A stretch of 64,000 nucleotides of DNA from an uncultured bacterium (GTDB lineage: Bacteria; Cyanobacteriota; Vampirovibrionia; Gastranaerophilales; Gastranaerophilaceae). The notes below the pieces were generated by a model. That model was not told where the DNA came from. It saw only the letters and a program-made list of their open reading frames with translations, and made no database searches. The stretch lies in assembly GCA_949284985.1 (NCBI GenBank), contig CASDWY010000029.1, forward strand, positions 1 to 64,000, read 5' to 3'. The translations under genes were made by a program, and so were the position numbers. Below, piece by piece: positions 48,415 to 57,838 of this stretch; position 1 is the stretch's first letter, and each line of letters starts with the position of its first letter.

Positions 48415-49485
48415 ATGATGAAAATCGGTATACCACGTGCTTTAATTTATTATAATTATTTCCCATTTTGGTTTGGTTTTTTTAAGTCATTGGGTGTGGA
48501 TGTAGTTCTGTCAGATAAAACTACAAAACAAACAATGTCTAAAGGCTCTGCACTTGTGGTAACTGAAACTTGTTTGCCAATTAAGGTTTATGTCGGGCAT
48601 GTACTAAATTTGTTGGATAAGGGTGTTGATACTATTTTTGTTCCATCTATTCAATCAGTTGCGCATAAAATATATAATTGCTCAAAGATAAGAGCACTTC
48701 CTGATTTAATTAGAAACGTTGTAAAACGAGATTTTAAAATTATTGAGGCAACATTGGATAAGTCAGAGAAAGAGCAAGGTTTGCCTGAATTTTTAATAGA
48801 CATTGCAAAAGGCGTAGGAATACATAATCGACAAAAAATAAAAGAAGCACAAGATAGTGCTTGGACTGTATATAATAATTTTCAAACTATGACAATGGCA
48901 GGGGTGCCTTTTGAAAAAGCACTTAATTCTGCAATAAGAGGCAAAATAATAATTTCAGTGTCTGACAAAGAATATGACGTTAGTATTGCTTTGATTTCTC
49001 ATGGCTATAATATATACGATGAAAGAGTTTCTATGAAGATTTTTGATAAGCTTGAAAAACTTGGTGTAAAGGTTTATACATATGAACAACTAACACAAGA
49101 ACAACTTGAAGAAGGTTTGACAACACTTGGTGTTGAAAGAGCTTATTGGGCAAATGAATCTGAAATGACAGGAGCGGCAGGGCATTATCTTCAAAGTTCT
49201 AAGGTTGATGGATTGGTTACAATTACGGCTTTTGGCTGTGGACCGGACTCTATTATGGTTGATCGTATCATGAGAAATGCTAAGAAATTTGAAAAGCCTG
49301 TCTTGGGGCTTACTCTGGATGAGCATACAGGAGAAGCCGGGTTTGTTACTCGATTAGAGGCTTTTATAGATATGCTTTCGAGAAAAAAACGTGTTTGTGC
49401 TGCTTTGAGTAATACTAATGCTTTAAATGAAGATAGTGCTGTTGAAATTAAAAAACCTAATTTTGAGAATATACCTTTAGCTTAG
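48415..49485 (+). CDS. DUF2229/CoA-activase-like protein, stand-alone
   Basis: 356 residues. The opening KIGIPRALIYYNYFPFW and TETCLPIKVYVGHVLNLLDK fit DUF2229, a domain usually fused to or encoded near activators of 2-hydroxyacyl-CoA dehydratases (BcrA/BadF type). Cys residues in ETCLP, YNCSK and FGCGPDS could hold an iron-sulfur cluster. Neither the ATPase activator domain nor a dehydratase is encoded near. The last nine bases overlap the converging kinase gene. Function unknown here. Confidence 0.8.
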   Translation: MMKIGIPRALIYYNYFPFWFGFFKSLGVDVVLSDKTTKQTMSKGSALVVTETCLPIKVYVGHVLNLLDKGVDTIFVPSIQSVAHKIYNCSKIRALPDLIRNVVKRDFKIIEATLDKSEKEQGLPEFLIDIAKGVGIHNRQKIKEAQDSAWTVYNNFQTMTMAGVPFEKALNSAIRGKIIISVSDKEYDVSIALISHGYNIYDERVSMKIFDKLEKLGVKVYTYEQLTQEQLEEGLTTLGVERAYWANESEMTGAAGHYLQSSKVDGLVTITAFGCGPDSIMVDRIMRNAKKFEKPVLGLTLDEHTGEAGFVTRLEAFIDMLSRKKRVCAALSNTNALNEDSAVEIKKPNFENIPLA

Positions 49486-51297
49486 TAAAAGTTTGTTGGT
49501 TTGTTCTGTTAAGTTAGAGTTTTGTTGGGTTATTTTAGGTAGGATGAAAATGAAAGTAGAACCTTCGTTAAGTTTGCTTTGTACTAAAAGTTTTCCTTTG
49601 TGAGCTTCAATAATAGATTTTGAAATATACAACCCTAAACCTGAGCCAACTTTCCTGTATTTTTTGGCAAGTGTAACGTTTTTATCAAATATTCGGGTTA
49701 TATCTTTTTCAGCAATTCCGTATCCTGTATCTATTATTTTGGTAATAATTTTATTTTCTGTTTCTTCAACGCAAACAAAAATTTTACCTTTTGGAGGGGT
49801 ATATTCAGAAGCATTTGCTATAAGATTAACAAGAACTCGTTTAATTTCTGTTTTATCGTAAAGTATGTAATCACTACAAGCATTATAAGAGACTCTTATT
49901 TGTTGATTTTTTGTTGTAATTAGGTACATAACTTCTTTAATTGATTCATCTATAGTGGCTTTGTAGGAGTTTTCTTCAGGCACTATTTCAAATTTATCTG
50001 ATGAAAACTTGTATCTTGTTAAAATATTGTCTATCATTCTTTTCATATATTCTCGAGAGTTAAGCATTTCGCTTAAAATTTCTTTTTGTAACACATTTAG
50101 TTCGCCAAATTTTCCTTCCAGCATTTGGGATAAAATACTTTGTTCTGCCCTAATTGGGGATTTTAAATCATGAGTAAGAGTTGCTATAAAAGTTTCTTTT
50201 TGTTCTTCTATAATTCTGGCGTTTGTAATATCATCTACCATAATTAAATAATGTTCTAAGTTACCATTTTTTGAATATATTTTTGTGATTTGTGTATCAA
50301 AAAATTTTCCCAAGAATTCAAAAACAAAATTGATATTTTTGCTATCATTATTCGAAAAATCTATTATTTTTTCTTCCGGATAGTTAATATTATTTTCTTT
50401 AAGATAGTTAAAAAAGTAATCACCGCGACCGATTGGCAGGTATTGAATTCCTGCGGTAAGTACTATAAAGTTTGAATTTGTTATTATTGGTTGTTTGGTA
50501 GAATATTTAATCATATTTTCAAGTAATTTGTTTTCTCTAAAGAGATTATCTTGAAGTTCTTTAACTTTAAGTACGTTTCTTATTTGTGCTTTTAAAATTT
50601 CAATATTGTATGGCTTTTCTATGTATGAATATGATCCAAGTTCATAGCTTTTGATAATATTTTTAGTTTCTGGTGATGATGAAATGAATATAAATGGAGT
50701 ATTTTGGTTTGTTAATGATTTGTTAATGCATTCTGCAGCCTCAAATATTGATTTTGTTGGTGTCGTACTGTCAATTATTATTAGGTCGTAATTATCTTTT
50801 TGTATTTCTTCTATAGCTTCAAATGTGTTTGTTCTAATTGTATAGAGGTAATCAAATTCATCTAAAACTTGAATAAGTAACTCTATATTAAGCCTGTTAT
50901 CATCAATAATAAGAACTTTTTTAAGTGATTGATAATTGAGAGCATCATCTTTTTCTATGTCATCGTTTTCTGGATTTGCCATAGTATCCAAAGTGCTAAT
51001 AAGACTTAGAGGTCTTGGAATTACATTGTCAAAACCGGAGGTATAAAGTTTTAAAATATTGTTTTTGGATGTATCGCTGGTTATAGCCCAAAATTTTTCT
51101 TTATTTTTTTTATATTTATCAATAATATTTTGGTAATCTTCAAATAAATCTGTATCGATTAAATAATAATCAGCATTTTTAATATTTTCAAGATGCTCGT
51201 GTGATTTTGCTATTTTAACCCTATAGTAAGGTTCACCTATGTCTTTAGGCAGATTATCAGTTAGGTTGTTATTAGTATATAGGATAATTTGTTTCAT
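49477..51297 (-). CDS. receiver-domain hybrid sensor histidine kinase
   Basis: 606 residues from the ATG at 51297 (no strong Shine-Dalgarno). Residues 1-110 look like a degenerate receiver; a second, intact receiver is about 126-245, with acidic pair IDD and phospho-acceptor Asp in LIIIDSTTP. A PAS-like region follows, then HisKA with ATLTHDLKSPIRAEQSIL (His near 390), and a HATPase domain with VLVNLIANASEY, DTGYGIAEKD and GSGLGLYISKSI. Soluble. N-terminal receivers make it a target of another kinase. A motif in its promoter is shared with the kinase at 32729. Confidence 0.9.
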   Translation of the reverse strand: MKQIILYTNNNLTDNLPKDIGEPYYRVKIAKSHEHLENIKNADYYLIDTDLFEDYQNIIDKYKKNKEKFWAITSDTSKNNILKLYTSGFDNVIPRPLSLISTLDTMANPENDDIEKDDALNYQSLKKVLIIDDNRLNIELLIQVLDEFDYLYTIRTNTFEAIEEIQKDNYDLIIIDSTTPTKSIFEAAECINKSLTNQNTPFIFISSSPETKNIIKSYELGSYSYIEKPYNIEILKAQIRNVLKVKELQDNLFRENKLLENMIKYSTKQPIITNSNFIVLTAGIQYLPIGRGDYFFNYLKENNINYPEEKIIDFSNNDSKNINFVFEFLGKFFDTQITKIYSKNGNLEHYLIMVDDITNARIIEEQKETFIATLTHDLKSPIRAEQSILSQMLEGKFGELNVLQKEILSEMLNSREYMKRMIDNILTRYKFSSDKFEIVPEENSYKATIDESIKEVMYLITTKNQQIRVSYNACSDYILYDKTEIKRVLVNLIANASEYTPPKGKIFVCVEETENKIITKIIDTGYGIAEKDITRIFDKNVTLAKKYRKVGSGLGLYISKSIIEAHKGKLLVQSKLNEGSTFIFILPKITQQNSNLTEQTNKLLLS

Positions 51298-51354
51298 AGT
51301 CTTAACCAACTTTCTTAATTACATAATACGTTAATATGACTAATTAACCATTAC

Positions 51355-51366
51355 CCAATTGGACTA
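51355..51366 (-). promoter_or_regulatory. TAGTCCAATTGG site upstream of the hybrid kinase
   Basis: TAGTCCAATTGG on the minus strand, about 60 bp before the start, followed by GTAATGGTTAATT. It matches TAGTCCATTTGG at 14042 at 11 of 12 positions and the site at 32863 over 16 of 21. The core CCAATTGG is a palindrome. The 51298-51456 gap holds nothing else. Confidence 0.35.
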
Positions 51367-51456
51367 TTTCGTTTATGTAATTTGATTAAATATTGAGTTA
51401 GTAGTTTTAGTTTATAACTAAAATATGGTTCATTCTTATTATATAAAAATATATAA

Positions 51457-51846
51457 CTATTTTAGATAATCGTCAAATTTTATATCTTTTACTTTATATC
51501 CGCATCCCTCATGCAAGGTTATTTTTCGAGATAATTTTTTTACGGGATAATTTCTGCACATTCTAAGTCTTTTGCCATAAACAGAACATTTGCCATCCGG
51601 AGTAACTAATTTGCAAGCAAAAATAAGATTTCCGTCTTTATCTTTACCTTTAATATAAAATCTTTTATATGCCGGGTAAAGAAATTGCATAATTTTAAAT
51701 TCCTTTTCGGTATAAGTATCATAGCTATACATGTAGTTGCAGCATTTTCCGCATTGTTTACACTCTCCGGTTATTTCATAGTATACCTTTTGAGGTACAA
51801 AATATGAACATATTTCGTAATATAGTGCTTTAATAATGTTAATCAT
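51457..51846 (-). CDS. YkgJ-family cysteine-cluster protein (second copy)
   Basis: 129 residues with the same cysteine plan as the one at 15729: ITGECKQCGKCCNYMYS, FACKLVTPDGKCSVYGKRLR, MCRNYP and EGCGYKV. The N-terminal 20 residues (IIKALYYEICSYF) are aromatic and hydrophobic, as in the paralogue, and may sit on the membrane. Predicted Zn or Fe-S binding. Divergent from PBP1A. Confidence 0.85.
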   Translation of the reverse strand: MINIIKALYYEICSYFVPQKVYYEITGECKQCGKCCNYMYSYDTYTEKEFKIMQFLYPAYKRFYIKGKDKDGNLIFACKLVTPDGKCSVYGKRLRMCRNYPVKKLSRKITLHEGCGYKVKDIKFDDYLK

Positions 51847-51904
51847 TGTGCAATATTTTGTCTTTTGTTCTATTATAATTACATTATAGTATAAGGAATA
51901 AAAT

Positions 51905-54046
51905 ATGAGAGAATATAAAGTGCCTAAAAGAAAAAAAAATGAAACTGGAAAGTTTATTATAAATTCTTTGGTTATTGGTGTTGCGTTTTGCTTTGCTGCA
52001 GTAGTGGCTTTGAAGCTATATACAATGATGCTGCCGCCAATTAAAAATTTAAATGAATACAGGCCAAATGTAGTAACTCAAATTTATTCTGATGATGGAG
52101 AAATAATAAAAACATTTACAGCCTTTACTTCTGAAAATGTTTCGATAAAAGATGTACCTTTGAATTTAAAAAAAGCGATTATAGCAACAGAGGATAAAAA
52201 TTTTTACAATCATGACGGATATGATTTGACAGGTTTGGCACGTTCTACTGTAGCCAATATCCAAGCAGGAAAACTTGTTCAAGGAGCTAGTACGATTACT
52301 CAACAGTTGGCTCGACTTTTGTTTCTTAGTAATGAAAAAACTTATGACAGAAAAATAAAAGAATTTATATTATCAGCAAGAATTGAAAAGTCTTTACCAA
52401 AAGATACTATACTTGAAATGTATTTAAATAATGTATATCTTGGCTCAGGAGCATATGGTGTAGCAGGGGCATCTAAAGTTTATTTTAATAAGCCTCTAAA
52501 TGAGCTGACGCTTGCAGAGTGTGCATTAATTGCAGGCTTGCCTCAGGCTCCGTCTGTGTATTCTCCTTTTAATGATGTTGATAAAGCAATTAAGCGTCGT
52601 AATCAAGTGCTAAATCGGATGTACAAAATGCGTTATATTACTAAAGAGCAGTATTCGAATGCAAAGCAGGAAAAAGTTACTTTAAATCAATATCCAAGTA
52701 TTTATGTATATAATAAAGCTCCTTATTTTGTTGATTATGTTATGAAAGAGCTTGAGAGTATGGGGTTTGATGAAACAGATATAACCCAAGGCGGCTATAA
52801 GATATATACAACGCTCGATTCTAAAGCACAAAATGCAGCTAACATGGCTATTATAAAAAATTTGAATGCTTGGGGTATGAGAGGTGACAAAAATCAAGCT
52901 GCAGTATTTTCATTTTCACCTATAACAGGTGAAATTGTAGTATTTGCTGGAGGAAAAGATTATTCAAAAAGTCAGTATGATAGAATAACGCATTCGGTCA
53001 GACCTCCCGGATCGTCTTTCAAGCCTATTGTATATGCAGCAGCTGTGGAAAAAGGTTGGGGTCCAAATGATATGCTTGATGATAAACCAATAACTATTGG
53101 TAAATGGAGCCCTCGTAATTATGGTTCTAAGTATAGAGGCTCAATTCCTCTTTATGCTGGTTTAACCATTTCTTCTAACGTTATGGCGGTTAGACTTATC
53201 CAAGATGTTGGTGTCCGTTCTGTCATTTCTCTTGCGAAGGCACTTGGTATTACAACACCATTGTCTTATGATTCAACAATTGCTTTGGGGTCTAATGGTG
53301 TAAAATTGTATGATTTGACAGTAGTATACGGAGCATTTGCAAATGGAGGGTATAGAGTTACTCCATTTGCAGTAAAAAAAGTTGAAACAAGCAGGGGTAA
53401 GGTTGTGTACCAAGCCCCAAAAACTCGTGCAGTAAAAGCAGTTTCGTACGAAACTGCTGCAACTATGACTGCAATGTTAAAAACTGTTATTACTCATGGA
53501 ACGGCTCGTGCTGCAAATATTGGGGTTCCGGCCGCAGCTAAAACAGGTACTACTGATGATTATAGAGATGCGTGGTTTGTGGGTTATACTCCTAACCTTG
53601 TTACCGGTGTTTGGGTTGGAAATGACGATAACTCTGTGATGAGAGGTATGACAGGTGGAACTGTTCCTGCTTTTATATGGCGAGATGTTATGTCTACTGC
53701 TGTAAAAAGATATTCTATGAGTGATTTTGAGTATCCTGATGTTTATATAGATATGGTTAAAATTCCAGCTGGAGTAACAGCAGCGCAGGTTAAGGAACAA
53801 GAAGAAAAACAAAAAGAACAAGAAAAAGAAAAACTTGATGCTTCTGCTTCAGATGAAAAAATTGATATTGATCTGCCAAATATTGCTCCTGTAAAATTTC
53901 AGCAAACTAATATGCAAAAAAATAATTTTTCAGATGTTTTTGACAAGGTTCAGAAAACCCAAGGAAATGCAGGTGTCTCATCCGGAGAAACCTCCTCAAC
54001 ACAGAATACACCTGTTGCTGCTCCTGTTCCTGGCGTTCAACAATAA
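51905..54046 (+). CDS. class A penicillin-binding protein (PBP1A type)
   Basis: 713 residues. A membrane anchor (16-40) precedes the glycosyltransferase domain with ATEDKNFYNHDGYDLTG (catalytic Glu96), GASTITQQLARLLFL and RKIKEFILSARIEK. The transpeptidase domain has SxxK at 370-373 (RPPGSSFKPI), SSN at 423-425 and KTGT at 546-549. The tail (from about 625) is a charged coiled coil and then a Gln/Ser/Pro-rich disordered end, seen also in cyanobacterial PBPs. It polymerises and cross-links peptidoglycan. AAGGAATA precedes the ATG. Confidence 0.96.
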   Translation: MREYKVPKRKKNETGKFIINSLVIGVAFCFAAVVALKLYTMMLPPIKNLNEYRPNVVTQIYSDDGEIIKTFTAFTSENVSIKDVPLNLKKAIIATEDKNFYNHDGYDLTGLARSTVANIQAGKLVQGASTITQQLARLLFLSNEKTYDRKIKEFILSARIEKSLPKDTILEMYLNNVYLGSGAYGVAGASKVYFNKPLNELTLAECALIAGLPQAPSVYSPFNDVDKAIKRRNQVLNRMYKMRYITKEQYSNAKQEKVTLNQYPSIYVYNKAPYFVDYVMKELESMGFDETDITQGGYKIYTTLDSKAQNAANMAIIKNLNAWGMRGDKNQAAVFSFSPITGEIVVFAGGKDYSKSQYDRITHSVRPPGSSFKPIVYAAAVEKGWGPNDMLDDKPITIGKWSPRNYGSKYRGSIPLYAGLTISSNVMAVRLIQDVGVRSVISLAKALGITTPLSYDSTIALGSNGVKLYDLTVVYGAFANGGYRVTPFAVKKVETSRGKVVYQAPKTRAVKAVSYETAATMTAMLKTVITHGTARAANIGVPAAAKTGTTDDYRDAWFVGYTPNLVTGVWVGNDDNSVMRGMTGGTVPAFIWRDVMSTAVKRYSMSDFEYPDVYIDMVKIPAGVTAAQVKEQEEKQKEQEKEKLDASASDEKIDIDLPNIAPVKFQQTNMQKNNFSDVFDKVQKTQGNAGVSSGETSSTQNTPVAAPVPGVQQ

Positions 54047-54134
54047 GCTGTTGATTTTCTTTGTGCTGTTCTTTTTGTTAAAAAATATTGTGCATAAGAT
54101 GAGTATAACTTTCATTTAATTTATTATATTGATG

Positions 54135-55520
54135 TTATACGCATTCAATAGACTTTTTGTTTGAATTTATTTCTTTTCTTGATAAAACGCCGCTAAGCAT
54201 TGCGACTGAAGTCCAGAATACAAATTGAATTTGCGGACGGAAAAATACAGTATCAAATAATCCATGCGTCATTAAGCCCAGAATACTCATAATACTTATT
54301 GAAACATATATTTTACCTCTAATAGATTGATCTTGGCAAATATATTTAATTGAATCAATGAAAAGGAAAAGTATAAAGGCAAAAAAGCTTATAAAACCGC
54401 AAATGCCGGTTTCAACTGCTATTTCTAAAGGAACACTGTATGCTGCTAATGCATCAAAGCCGGTTAGCATGTAATAACCGTATATTTCTCGAAATGTGTG
54501 GTTACCTGGACCGATTCCAAAAATGGGATTATCTGTAAACATATGCCAAGATGATTTGTAAACATTCATTCTGAATGAAGTTGATGAATCGCCTCTTAAT
54601 AGAAATACTGACATTAGTCTGTTTAAAAATTTTGGCATACAAGCTAAGCTTATGATACCTGTTGCTATTATAGAGGATGCAAAATTTATCCATAATTTTT
54701 TAAATTGTTTGAAAGCAGAAAAATCATAAAAAACAATTCTGTATGACACAAGCATATAACCAAACAATATTGCTATTATTGCTAAATATGCACCTCTACA
54801 ACCTGTTTGGAATATAGCTAACAAAGAAACAATAACACCTGTAAGTGCTATAAATAATGATTTTTTGTGTCTTTTTTCAACTGTTAATAGAGAAATACCT
54901 ATAACCGCAGGGAAACAAGCAATAAGATAGCCTGCTAGAAGGTTGGGATTATATGGTTTTAGGCTGCCGTAAACTCTGGATATTGCATCTTCCGGATTAA
55001 TATAGCTAAAATCTTGCCAAGTAGCACCTTCAATTACTGTGTTTGCTTGCATTAGAGCATAGCATGATTCCAAGGTGCATAATGCTCCAAGTAAAAGGAC
55101 TGTCCTAAGAACGAGCCTGCGGCGTTTTCTAAACATTGGAACTATTGAAAAATAGTATCCTATATATATAAAGTATTTTATAAAACCTTCAAAGCTTGCC
55201 TTAGGAAGCGTCGAGTTGTATGTTGCAAACATTAAAAATATAAAAAAGATTATGATTGCACCATCAGCCTTTGAAAGCTCTATTTTTTCGTCTTTTGAGA
55301 TAAATAATCTTATTAGTGATAGGACTATTATTACAAATGCAATAATTCCAAGTATGTCTGTTGAACAGAATACTGATATGACAAGCAATATAGATAACAT
55401 CGCAAAGATAATATCATCGATGTTCTTTAGTATTGCGCTGTTTTGAGACAAAAAGTTTAGTTTTTGTTGGATTTTGCTTACAAATAAATTGATTTTATCA
55501 AGAATAAAGCTGTTCATCAA
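54135..55520 (-). CDS. O-antigen ligase/polymerase (Wzy_C) family membrane protein
   Basis: 461 residues with about 11 transmembrane helices. The large periplasmic loop (about 300-350) has the family's signature RMNVYKSSWHMFTDNPIFGI and GPGNHTFREIYG (conserved Arg and His). WaaL joins O-antigen to lipid A-core at the periplasmic face; Wzy-like relatives polymerise glycans. Last gene of the operon with the heptose kinase and DUF4330 genes, which supports a lipopolysaccharide role. The start may be either of two adjacent ATG codons. Confidence 0.88.
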   Translation of the reverse strand: MMNSFILDKINLFVSKIQQKLNFLSQNSAILKNIDDIIFAMLSILLVISVFCSTDILGIIAFVIIVLSLIRLFISKDEKIELSKADGAIIIFFIFLMFATYNSTLPKASFEGFIKYFIYIGYYFSIVPMFRKRRRLVLRTVLLLGALCTLESCYALMQANTVIEGATWQDFSYINPEDAISRVYGSLKPYNPNLLAGYLIACFPAVIGISLLTVEKRHKKSLFIALTGVIVSLLAIFQTGCRGAYLAIIAILFGYMLVSYRIVFYDFSAFKQFKKLWINFASSIIATGIISLACMPKFLNRLMSVFLLRGDSSTSFRMNVYKSSWHMFTDNPIFGIGPGNHTFREIYGYYMLTGFDALAAYSVPLEIAVETGICGFISFFAFILFLFIDSIKYICQDQSIRGKIYVSISIMSILGLMTHGLFDTVFFRPQIQFVFWTSVAMLSGVLSRKEINSNKKSIECV

Positions 55521-55536
55521 ATATTATCCTTAATAC

Positions 55537-56130
55537 CTATTGTTGGATATTTTGTGGTAAAAGTGTTTCATTTTGTTTTTGAATTTGTTGTTTAGCTTGT
55601 TCTGATGCGATGTTATCTTTAAGAATTTTAGCTTCTTCTTCAGTAAGAACTTTTAAATTAGATAAAGTTCCGTTGAGTCTATAGTCTTTTCCTTCAAGAA
55701 CAATAGGTAAACCAATTTTAAGCTTATTGCCACCTACAACTACACCGTCTTCTGTAACTTTTGCATCATCACAAAGAGTTATTAAACTATCGTACATGTA
55801 TGGTGCTGAAATATCTTTAATAATTTTTTCTTTCCCATTGGCATCAGTAATTGTAGTTAGACGGGGCATTTGTTGTACCCCTAAAATAGTAACTTTTTTA
55901 TGTGGTACATTTCTTATTGTTATAAAACTTTCATCAAGAGGCTTAAAAATAGAATTTTCAGATGAAATAGTTATTCCTCTAAAAAATACTTGGAAAACAA
56001 CAGTATTTTCAGAGATAACAGGGGTTTTTGCTATTTTATGTTTTAAAGAAAAAATTGCAGCTAGAGAAACTGCTAAAATCAAAACAATAGTTATAATGAT
56101 GTAGTCAAATTTTTTTAGTTCAATTTTCAT
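55537..56130 (-). CDS. DUF4330-family protein
   Basis: 197 residues: one N-terminal transmembrane helix (about 10-29), then a beta-rich extracytoplasmic domain (VFQVFFRGITISSENSIF, KVTILGVQQMPRLTTI, GLPIVLEGKDYRLNG) and a Gln-rich disordered tail. DUF4330 is found in Cyanobacteria and some Firmicutes; function unknown. GGGGGATAAA precedes the ATG, one base after the heptose kinase stop. Its place between envelope genes points to the outer layers. Confidence 0.82.
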   Translation of the reverse strand: MKIELKKFDYIIITIVLILAVSLAAIFSLKHKIAKTPVISENTVVFQVFFRGITISSENSIFKPLDESFITIRNVPHKKVTILGVQQMPRLTTITDANGKEKIIKDISAPYMYDSLITLCDDAKVTEDGVVVGGNKLKIGLPIVLEGKDYRLNGTLSNLKVLTEEEAKILKDNIASEQAKQQIQKQNETLLPQNIQQ

Positions 56131-56131
56131 T

Positions 56132-57166
56132 TTATCCCCCTATAATAAGATTGTTCATATCCATAATTTTTAAGTTCTCAGCAATTTCTTCAACAGTTGT
56201 TGTAGCGCAGCCAAAATGACGTATTACTATGCTTGCAGCAACATTTCCAATTACAGCAGCATATTTAGGTTCAAAACCTGCTGCAAGAGCGAGTGTAAAT
56301 GCGGCAATAACGGTATCACCAGCACCGGTCACGTCAAATACATCTTTTTTGTTAAATACAGGAATTCTTGTTACTTTTTCATTTTTTTCAAAAAGAACCA
56401 TTCCTTTATCGCCTCTTGTTACAAGAACCATTTGGGCATTTGTATCTGTTATGATATCTTTTCCAGCTTTTACCAATGATTCTTCATCCTTAATAAAATA
56501 TCCAACGAATTTTTCTGTATCCGGTTGGTTAGGTGTAAGTGCAGTTACACCTTGATATTTATTAAGTGTTTTTTGAGCATCTACAGTAATTATTTTGTTA
56601 TATTTTTTTGCAAGTTCAATGGCTTTATCTATAATTTTTTGAGTAAGTGTACCAAGATGATAATCTGAAAGAATTATTGCATCATATTCAGGTATTGCTT
56701 TCTCAAGTTTTTTTATTACTTTTAATTCTGTTTCTTCGCACAAAGGGGTTGTTGTTTGGCGGTCAATTCTTACTATTTGTTGAGTTATTGATTGAGAGCA
56801 TGTTCCTGATATTCTTGTTTTAACAGTTGTGTGACGACTTTTATCAGTCACTAAGTAATCTGTATTTATATTGGCTTCTTTAAAGGCATTAATTAAAATA
56901 GGAGCGTGATAATCATCTCCAATAACGCCAATTACACCTGCTTTGCCATTATTTAAAGTTGAAATATTATGTGCTGCGTTTGAACCGCCGCCAAGTATAA
57001 CTTTAGTATTATTGTGGAGTAGAATTAAAACTGGTGCTTCACGTGAAATACGCTCTGTATCACCGTATATCATTTCATCAATTGCTAAGTCTCCTACGAC
57101 AAGAACTTTTTGTTCTTTTAGCTTTTCTATATTCTCTAGAATGTACTCTCTGTCTATATTAAACAA
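56132..57166 (-). CDS. heptose 7-phosphate kinase, RfaE/HldE N-terminal domain type
   Basis: 344 residues, PfkB/ribokinase fold: KVLVVGDLAIDEMIYGDTER, GGGSNAAHNISTLN and the end DVTGAGDTVIAAFTLALAAG (catalytic Asp in GAGD). RISREAPV is the usual RfaE signature (R-I-S-x-E-A-P-V). It phosphorylates D-glycero-D-manno-heptose 7-phosphate at C1. The adenylyltransferase half of bifunctional HldE is absent, so a separate HldC would be needed elsewhere. A TTG at 57166 is the start, with GGAG eight bases upstream. Operon leader for the DUF4330 and ligase genes. Confidence 0.9.
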   Translation of the reverse strand: MFNIDREYILENIEKLKEQKVLVVGDLAIDEMIYGDTERISREAPVLILLHNNTKVILGGGSNAAHNISTLNNGKAGVIGVIGDDYHAPILINAFKEANINTDYLVTDKSRHTTVKTRISGTCSQSITQQIVRIDRQTTTPLCEETELKVIKKLEKAIPEYDAIILSDYHLGTLTQKIIDKAIELAKKYNKIITVDAQKTLNKYQGVTALTPNQPDTEKFVGYFIKDEESLVKAGKDIITDTNAQMVLVTRGDKGMVLFEKNEKVTRIPVFNKKDVFDVTGAGDTVIAAFTLALAAGFEPKYAAVIGNVAASIVIRHFGCATTTVEEIAENLKIMDMNNLIIGG

Positions 57167-57260
57167 ATCTATATCTCCATTATTTGTTCGATTAAAATGT
57201 ATAAATTATCGTTTATAATACTATAAGTTTATCACGAAGGGTTCAATAGAGGAAAGTATT

Positions 57261-57830
57261 TTGAGCGAAAATATTACAAACAATGAAGACGGCAATTTAA
57301 ATCGCAGTTCGGCATCTCCGGATATAGATGAGTTAGAGGCTATAATTAAGCAAAAGATGGCTGAGGATGAAAATAATTTATCAGAAAACGGTTATGAGTT
57401 CGGACCTGATTATGCTTATTCTTTTGAAAATAATTCTGAGGAAGAGATTGATTTAGAAAATGAATATTACGATATGGCTCCGCAAGAAAAAAAATATGTT
57501 ATTGCGGTTGGACCTGATAATGTACCTTTTTTTGATGGGCTTTCTCCAGAAAAAAGGACTGAGCTTGTAAATTCATGGATTACCCATTATCAAGAAGAGT
57601 TGAAAAAGACGCCGGATGAAATTAGAACTAAAAAATTTATTAAGCACGCTTTTGTTGTGTTATTGACTGTTGTTATTGGGTTTCCTCTTATTTTTTATAT
57701 AACAAATGCTTCTATTGAGGCAACTGTTAACAGTTATCGAGAAATTCAAGGTAATTTTGAAAAACTTTATAAAGAAAAAGGCGGAATTAAGCGTAAGGAT
57801 CTAACAAAAATTCAGAACCTTCAATATTAG
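57261..57830 (+). CDS. acidic hypothetical protein with C-terminal membrane helix, 189 aa
   Basis: TTG start with GAGGAAAG upstream. The first 110 residues are very acidic and polar (DNNLSENGYEFGPD, ENNSEEEIDLENEYYD); around 132-155 is a transmembrane helix (HAFVVLLTVVIGFPLIFYIT), followed by 35 residues outside. The polarity suggests a large cytoplasmic acidic head and a small external tail. Not recognised. Convergent with the AsmA/TamB gene eight bases on. Confidence 0.6.
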   Translation: MSENITNNEDGNLNRSSASPDIDELEAIIKQKMAEDENNLSENGYEFGPDYAYSFENNSEEEIDLENEYYDMAPQEKKYVIAVGPDNVPFFDGLSPEKRTELVNSWITHYQEELKKTPDEIRTKKFIKHAFVVLLTVVIGFPLIFYITNASIEATVNSYREIQGNFEKLYKEKGGIKRKDLTKIQNLQY

Positions 57831-57838
57831 GGTTGAGA

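Noticed and set aside
54135-57166. Plus-strand frames within the ligase, DUF4330 and kinase genes
   Set aside because: They are shadows of clearly assigned minus-strand genes.
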